In this document: in pieces, positions 60,684 through 64,000 of the stretch
How the letters are laid out: each line of letters begins with the position of its first letter
Numbering within the stretch: position 1 is the first letter of the stretch
NCBI GenBank assembly: GCA_009379825.1
Contig: WHTA01000003.1
Span: 1-64,000 of the forward strand
Length of the DNA stretch: 64,000 nucleotides
Direction: 5' to 3'
From: Streptosporangiales bacterium
GTDB taxonomy: Bacteria > Actinomycetota > Actinomycetes > Streptosporangiales > WHST01
The notes under the pieces: generated by a model
What the model saw: the letters and a program-made list of their open reading frames with translations, nothing else
Told to the model about the DNA's origin: nothing
Database searches by the model: none
Program-made: the position numbers and the translations under genes

Positions 60684-62993
60684 TCATGATAATGCAACCG
60701 AATGCCGAGTTGTCCGATCTTCGGAACGCAGCAGCCGTACCACGGAGCGCGGGTCGACCGGCAGCTTCCCGATCGCCGGCACCCCGATCGCGTCGCTGAC
60801 GGCACTCGCCACCGCGGCACCCGCAGCGGTCACGCCGCCCTCCCCCGCACCGCGGGCGCCGAGCGGGTTCGTCGCGGCAGGCGCGTCCTCACACACCACC
60901 AGGTCGACGGCGGGCACCTCGGCGGCGGTCGGCAGCAGGTAGTCCATGAAGGTGGTCGACTGCGGCTGGCCCTGCTCGTCGTAGACCAGCTCCTCGAGCA
61001 GCGCACCGCCCATGCCCTGCGCGACGCCGCCGCGCAGCTGCCCCTCGACCAGGGTGGGGTTCACCGCCCGGCCGATCTCGTACGCGACGAGGTAACGCAG
61101 CACCTGGACGTTGCCGGTGCCAGGGTCCACCTCCACCGCGCAGACGTGGGCGCCGTACGGGTACGTCATGTGGTCGACGGTGAACCGGTGCCGCGCCGCC
61201 AACCCCGCCGGCTCGTCGGCGGCGAGCCAGCCGGCGCGCGGCTGCGCCGCCTGCCAGACCTCCGCGAGGCTGCGGGCACTGCCTGGCACGCCCTTCACGC
61301 GCACGGCGCCGTCGACCAGCTCGACGTCGTCCGGCGCGGCTTCGAGCAACCTGGCGCCGAGCTCGCGCACCCGCACGGCCACCTCGCGTGCTGCGCGCTG
61401 TACGGCGCTGCCCGCGACGACCGTCGACCGGCTCGCCCACGAACCGGTGCCGTACGGCTGCAGCAGGGTGTCGCCGTTGATCACGTCGACGGCGTCGTAC
61501 GGCACGCCGAACTCGTCCGCGGCGATCTGCGCGAGCGCGGTCTCGATGCCCTGCCCGAGCGAGGTGCCGCCGGAGAGCACCCGCACCCGGCCGGTGCTGG
61601 TGATCTCCACGTCCGCGGTGTCGTAAGGACCGAGCCCGCTCTTCTCCAGGAACACCGCCAGCCCGAGGCCGAGCAGCCGCCCCTCAGCCCGGCCGGCGTC
61701 GACAAGCTGGCGCCAGCCGAGCTCGTCGACGCGGGCCAGCGCGCGGTCGAGCAGCCGTACGTAGTCGCCGCCGTCGAGCACCACGTCGGTGCCGAGCGTG
61801 TGCATGGCCCTGGTGTGTGGCAGCTCGTCGCTGCCGAGCAGGTTGCGCCGCCGCAGCTCCACCCGGTCGAGCCCGAGCTCGGCCGCGGCGAGGTCGAACA
61901 GCTGCTCGCGCGCGGTGGTGCCCTCGTAGCGGCCGGGCGCCCGGTAGGTGCCGCACGGGGTCTTGTTGGTCAGCACCACCCGCACCCGGCCGCGGTACGC
62001 GGGCACCCGGTACGGACCTGGCAGCATCGCCAGCGTCAGCTCGGGCACGATGACGCCGTGCGTGCGCACGTAGGCGCCGTTGTCGTGCCGTACGTCGTCG
62101 CGCAGGCCGAGGATGGTGCCGTCCGCGGCGAACGCCGCCTCCACCCGGTGCCGCTGCTGCCTGGAGTGGTTGACGGCCACCAGGTGCTCGGCGCGGTCCT
62201 CGACCCACGACACGGCACGGCGCAGCCGCCTGGCCAACCACGGGACGAGGAAGTCCTCCGGGTAGAACTCGCCGCGCACGCCGAACCCGCCGCCGGCGTC
62301 CACGGCGTGCATGCGGATCGCGCTCTCGTCCATGCCGAGCAGGCCGGCGAGCACCTGTCGGTTGAACACCGGCACCTTCGTGGCGCCGTAGACCGACAGG
62401 CTGTCGGTCGCCGGCTGGTACTCGACGGTCAGTGCCCGCGGTTCCATCGGCACCGCCGTGTGTCGGCCGACCGCGACGTCCATCGCGACCACGTGCGCCG
62501 CCCGTCCGAACGCCGTGTCGACGTCGCCGTAGCCGAGGCCGAAGTCCGCCACGACGTCCGCCTCGGTGGCGTCGTCGACGTCCACGAGCGGGTCGCGGTC
62601 GTCGATGTCGACGGTGACCAGGCCGCTGGCGTCCTCGGCGACGTACGGGTCGTCGGCCACCACGACAGCGACCGGTTCGCCGACGTAGCGCACCTCGGTC
62701 GCGGCGAGTACCGGCTGCAGCCGGCCGGAGACGTCCGTGTCGGGCACCTGCAGCCGCACGGGGATGGCCAGGCCGGTCGGCACGTCGGCGGCGGTGACCA
62801 CGTCCACGACGCCAGGCAGCGCACGCGCGGCCGACGCGTCGATCGCAGTGATGGCCCCGTGTGCCACCAAAGAACGCACCACCCGCGCGTGCGCCATCCG
62901 CGGGAACTGCACGTCGGAGCCGAACGTCGCGGTGCCGGTCAGCAACCGGCGGTCCTCCTTGCGCGGCGTACGCTGCCCGACCTGGTCAGCCAT
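60684..62993 (-). CDS. Molybdenum hydroxylase large subunit (xanthine dehydrogenase family)
   Basis: A 769-residue molybdopterin-binding subunit. The N-terminus RTPRKEDRRLLTGTATFGSDV, the MPT-binding AVDAGGGFGVRGEFYPEDFLVPWLARRL, TPCGTYRAPGRYEGTTAREQLFDLAA, GGTSLGQGIETALAQIA, and the active-site glutamate motif LGARGAGEGGVTAAG are all present. It lacks the AYxCSFR loop of true CO dehydrogenase (the loop here is TYRAPGRYEG), so it hydroxylates some N-heterocycle or aldehyde. Its ATG at 62993 overlaps the small-subunit gene by eight bases. A second large subunit lies on the other side of the small subunit. Confidence 0.9.
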   Translation of the reverse strand: MADQVGQRTPRKEDRRLLTGTATFGSDVQFPRMAHARVVRSLVAHGAITAIDASAARALPGVVDVVTAADVPTGLAIPVRLQVPDTDVSGRLQPVLAATEVRYVGEPVAVVVADDPYVAEDASGLVTVDIDDRDPLVDVDDATEADVVADFGLGYGDVDTAFGRAAHVVAMDVAVGRHTAVPMEPRALTVEYQPATDSLSVYGATKVPVFNRQVLAGLLGMDESAIRMHAVDAGGGFGVRGEFYPEDFLVPWLARRLRRAVSWVEDRAEHLVAVNHSRQQRHRVEAAFAADGTILGLRDDVRHDNGAYVRTHGVIVPELTLAMLPGPYRVPAYRGRVRVVLTNKTPCGTYRAPGRYEGTTAREQLFDLAAAELGLDRVELRRRNLLGSDELPHTRAMHTLGTDVVLDGGDYVRLLDRALARVDELGWRQLVDAGRAEGRLLGLGLAVFLEKSGLGPYDTADVEITSTGRVRVLSGGTSLGQGIETALAQIAADEFGVPYDAVDVINGDTLLQPYGTGSWASRSTVVAGSAVQRAAREVAVRVRELGARLLEAAPDDVELVDGAVRVKGVPGSARSLAEVWQAAQPRAGWLAADEPAGLAARHRFTVDHMTYPYGAHVCAVEVDPGTGNVQVLRYLVAYEIGRAVNPTLVEGQLRGGVAQGMGGALLEELVYDEQGQPQSTTFMDYLLPTAAEVPAVDLVVCEDAPAATNPLGARGAGEGGVTAAGAAVASAVSDAIGVPAIGKLPVDPRSVVRLLRSEDRTTRHSVALS

Positions 62994-63474
62994 CGCGCTG
63001 CTTCCGGCGTGCTGCGGCGACCTCGGTCACCGCTTCCACGATGCCCTGGTACCCGGTGCAGCGGCAGAGGTTGGCGGAGACGACGTCGCGCACCTCCTCC
63101 GGGTCGCCGGCGGGTTCGGTGTCGAGGTACGCCTCGGCGAGCATCAGGAACCCGGGCGTGCAGAACCCGCACTGCAGCCCGTGGCAGCGGCTGAACGCCT
63201 GCTGCAGGTCGCTCAGCTCGTCGCCGTCGGCGAGACCTTCCACGGTACGTACGGAGCGCCCGTCGGCCTGCACGCCGAACACCAGACACGACCGCACCGG
63301 CTCACCGTCGAGCAATACCGTGCAGGCGCCGCAGATGCCGTGCTCGCAGCCGAGGTGCGTGCCGGTGAGCCCGAGATCCTGACGCAGGACGTCCGCGAGC
63401 GTGCGCCGCGACTCGAGTACCACCTCGTACTCGCGGCCGTTGACGTCGAGCGTGACCAGGTGCTGATCCTTCAT
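62986..63474 (-). CDS. Molybdenum hydroxylase 2Fe-2S subunit
   Basis: A 162-residue small subunit with two iron-sulfur clusters. The plant-type cluster cysteines are in GCEHGICGACTVLLDG plus a later SCL, and the second cluster is in LQCGFCTPG and ANLCRCTGYQGI. It passes electrons from the molybdenum centre. The ATG at 63474 overlaps the stop of the upstream large subunit (ATGA) and its end overlaps the downstream one, so all three are translated together. No FAD-binding medium subunit lies within the window. Confidence 0.94.
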   Translation of the reverse strand: MKDQHLVTLDVNGREYEVVLESRRTLADVLRQDLGLTGTHLGCEHGICGACTVLLDGEPVRSCLVFGVQADGRSVRTVEGLADGDELSDLQQAFSRCHGLQCGFCTPGFLMLAEAYLDTEPAGDPEEVRDVVSANLCRCTGYQGIVEAVTEVAAARRKQRDG

Positions 63475-64000
63475 GCACTCTCCCGTAGTACGCACAGTAC
63501 GTCGGCCGGCCGCACCGGGATGCTGTCGATCTCTGCGCCGTAGTCGCGCAGCGCGTCGTTGACCGCCGCGACCACCGCGGCGGGTGCGCCGATGGTGCCG
63601 CCCTCGCCCATGCCCTTGGCGCCGGTCTCAGTCAGCTCGCACGGCGTGACGAGGTGGTGCACCGCGATCGGCGGTATCTCGCTCGCGGTGGGCATCAGGT
63701 AGTCCATGAACGTGCCGGTCAGCGGCTGCCCGTCCGGCGAGTACGTCATCTCCTCGTACAGCGCGGCCGCGATGCCCTGTGCCACGCCGCCGCGCACCTG
63801 CCCGTCCACGATCATCGGGTTGATGACGACGCCGCAGTCCTCGACGACGAGGTAGTCGACAACCTTGGTGTCACCGGTGCCAGGGTCCACCTCCACGAGC
63901 GCGGCATGCGTCGCGTTGGAGAACATGCCGGGCGGGTTCGCGGCGCCACGCGCCTCGAGCAGCTGCTCGTCGTGGGTGAGCGTGTGCGAGCGGAAGTGCA
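63471..64000 (-). CDS. Molybdenum hydroxylase large subunit, C-terminal part (cut by window edge)
   Basis: The gene enters from the right edge. The visible 175 or so residues match the C-terminus of xanthine-dehydrogenase-family large subunits: NPPGMFSNATHAALVEVDPGTG, VVINPMIVDGQVRGGVAQGIAAALYEEM, TFMDYLMPTASEIPPI, and the active-site glutamate motif GAKGMGEGGTIGAPAAV. It is similar to, but clearly distinct from, the second large subunit at 60684 (GVAQGMGGALLEELV and GARGAGEGGVTAAG there). It is the most upstream visible gene of this operon and overlaps the 2Fe-2S gene by four bases. Confidence 0.9.
   Translation of the reverse strand, partial: HFRSHTLTHDEQLLEARGAANPPGMFSNATHAALVEVDPGTGDTKVVDYLVVEDCGVVINPMIVDGQVRGGVAQGIAAALYEEMTYSPDGQPLTGTFMDYLMPTASEIPPIAVHHLVTPCELTETGAKGMGEGGTIGAPAAVVAAVNDALRDYGAEIDSIPVRPADVLCVLRESA

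Noticed and set aside
60684-62993. Carbon monoxide dehydrogenase large subunit (coxL)
   Set aside because: The active-site loop reads TYRAPGRYEG rather than the AYxCSFR of form I CO dehydrogenase, so only the general molybdenum hydroxylase family is supported.

Overview
The window is dense, very high-GC DNA. Almost every codon ends in G or C, GTG starts are common, and genes pack into short operons with ATGA, GTGA or TGATG junctions. Together with a mycothiol-dependent formaldehyde dehydrogenase, an Eis-type acetyltransferase, the GDSL esterase - cbs - metB neighbourhood and many GntR, TetR, LacI and ArsR regulators, this points to a chromosomal segment of a free-living actinomycete. I cannot name a genus. 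I saw no rRNA, tRNA, CRISPR array, transposase or phage gene.

Layout. 1-9.8 kb: a broken MFS gene divergent from an ArsR-type regulator, a second MFS exporter, small enzymes (VOC proteins, a threonine dehydratase-like enzyme, an SDR), a CNNM/CorC transporter, acyl-CoA thioesterase II and a gutted alpha/beta hydrolase. 9.8-18.4 kb: a ROK and a PfkB sugar kinase in one operon, then cystathionine gamma-synthase, two related membrane proteins, cystathionine beta-synthase and an SGNH esterase. 18.6-23.7 kb: two overlapping CNNM-family genes and an ABC-2 exporter operon. 23.7-30.2 kb: a probable nucleoside/pseudouridine catabolic operon (MHS-type importer, sulfatase with an in-frame amber stop, HutC-type GntR regulator, nucleoside hydrolase, PsuG, PfkB kinase) headed by a site very like a DasR/HutC operator. 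30.3-36 kb: superoxide dismutase, an 870-nt non-coding stretch with repeats and hairpins, a NarL-type two-component system and two PH-domain membrane proteins. 36-41 kb: a LacI-controlled ribose operon (rbsD, rbsB, rbsA, rbsC). 41-46.5 kb: a decayed amidohydrolase and a TetR-controlled ABC exporter. 46.5-58.1 kb: recQ, a GNAT gene with a frameshift, a DUF2203 protein, a RecB-like nuclease, the mycothiol-dependent formaldehyde pair, an M29/NicX-like metalloenzyme, a short-type valS with a possible attenuator, an Eis-type acetyltransferase and rpiB. 58.2-64 kb: a sodium:solute symporter with its DUF3311 partner, an FCD-type GntR regulator, and a molybdenum hydroxylase operon with two large subunits around one 2Fe-2S subunit; the first is cut by the window edge.

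How they fit. Several modules converge on ribose and nucleosides: nucleoside hydrolase and PsuG release ribose or ribose 5-phosphate, the rbs operon imports ribose, RpiB interconverts pentose phosphates, and PfkB/ROK kinases phosphorylate sugars. Local regulators sit beside matching palindromes (ArsR, GntR/HutC, LacI, TetR, GntR/FCD), so most modules look self-contained.

The most striking general feature is gene decay. Seven loci carry a frameshift, internal stop, internal deletion or lost start codon. Some lie in short G/C runs and could be sequencing errors; others (hydrolase, methyltransferase, amidohydrolase) look like true pseudogenes.
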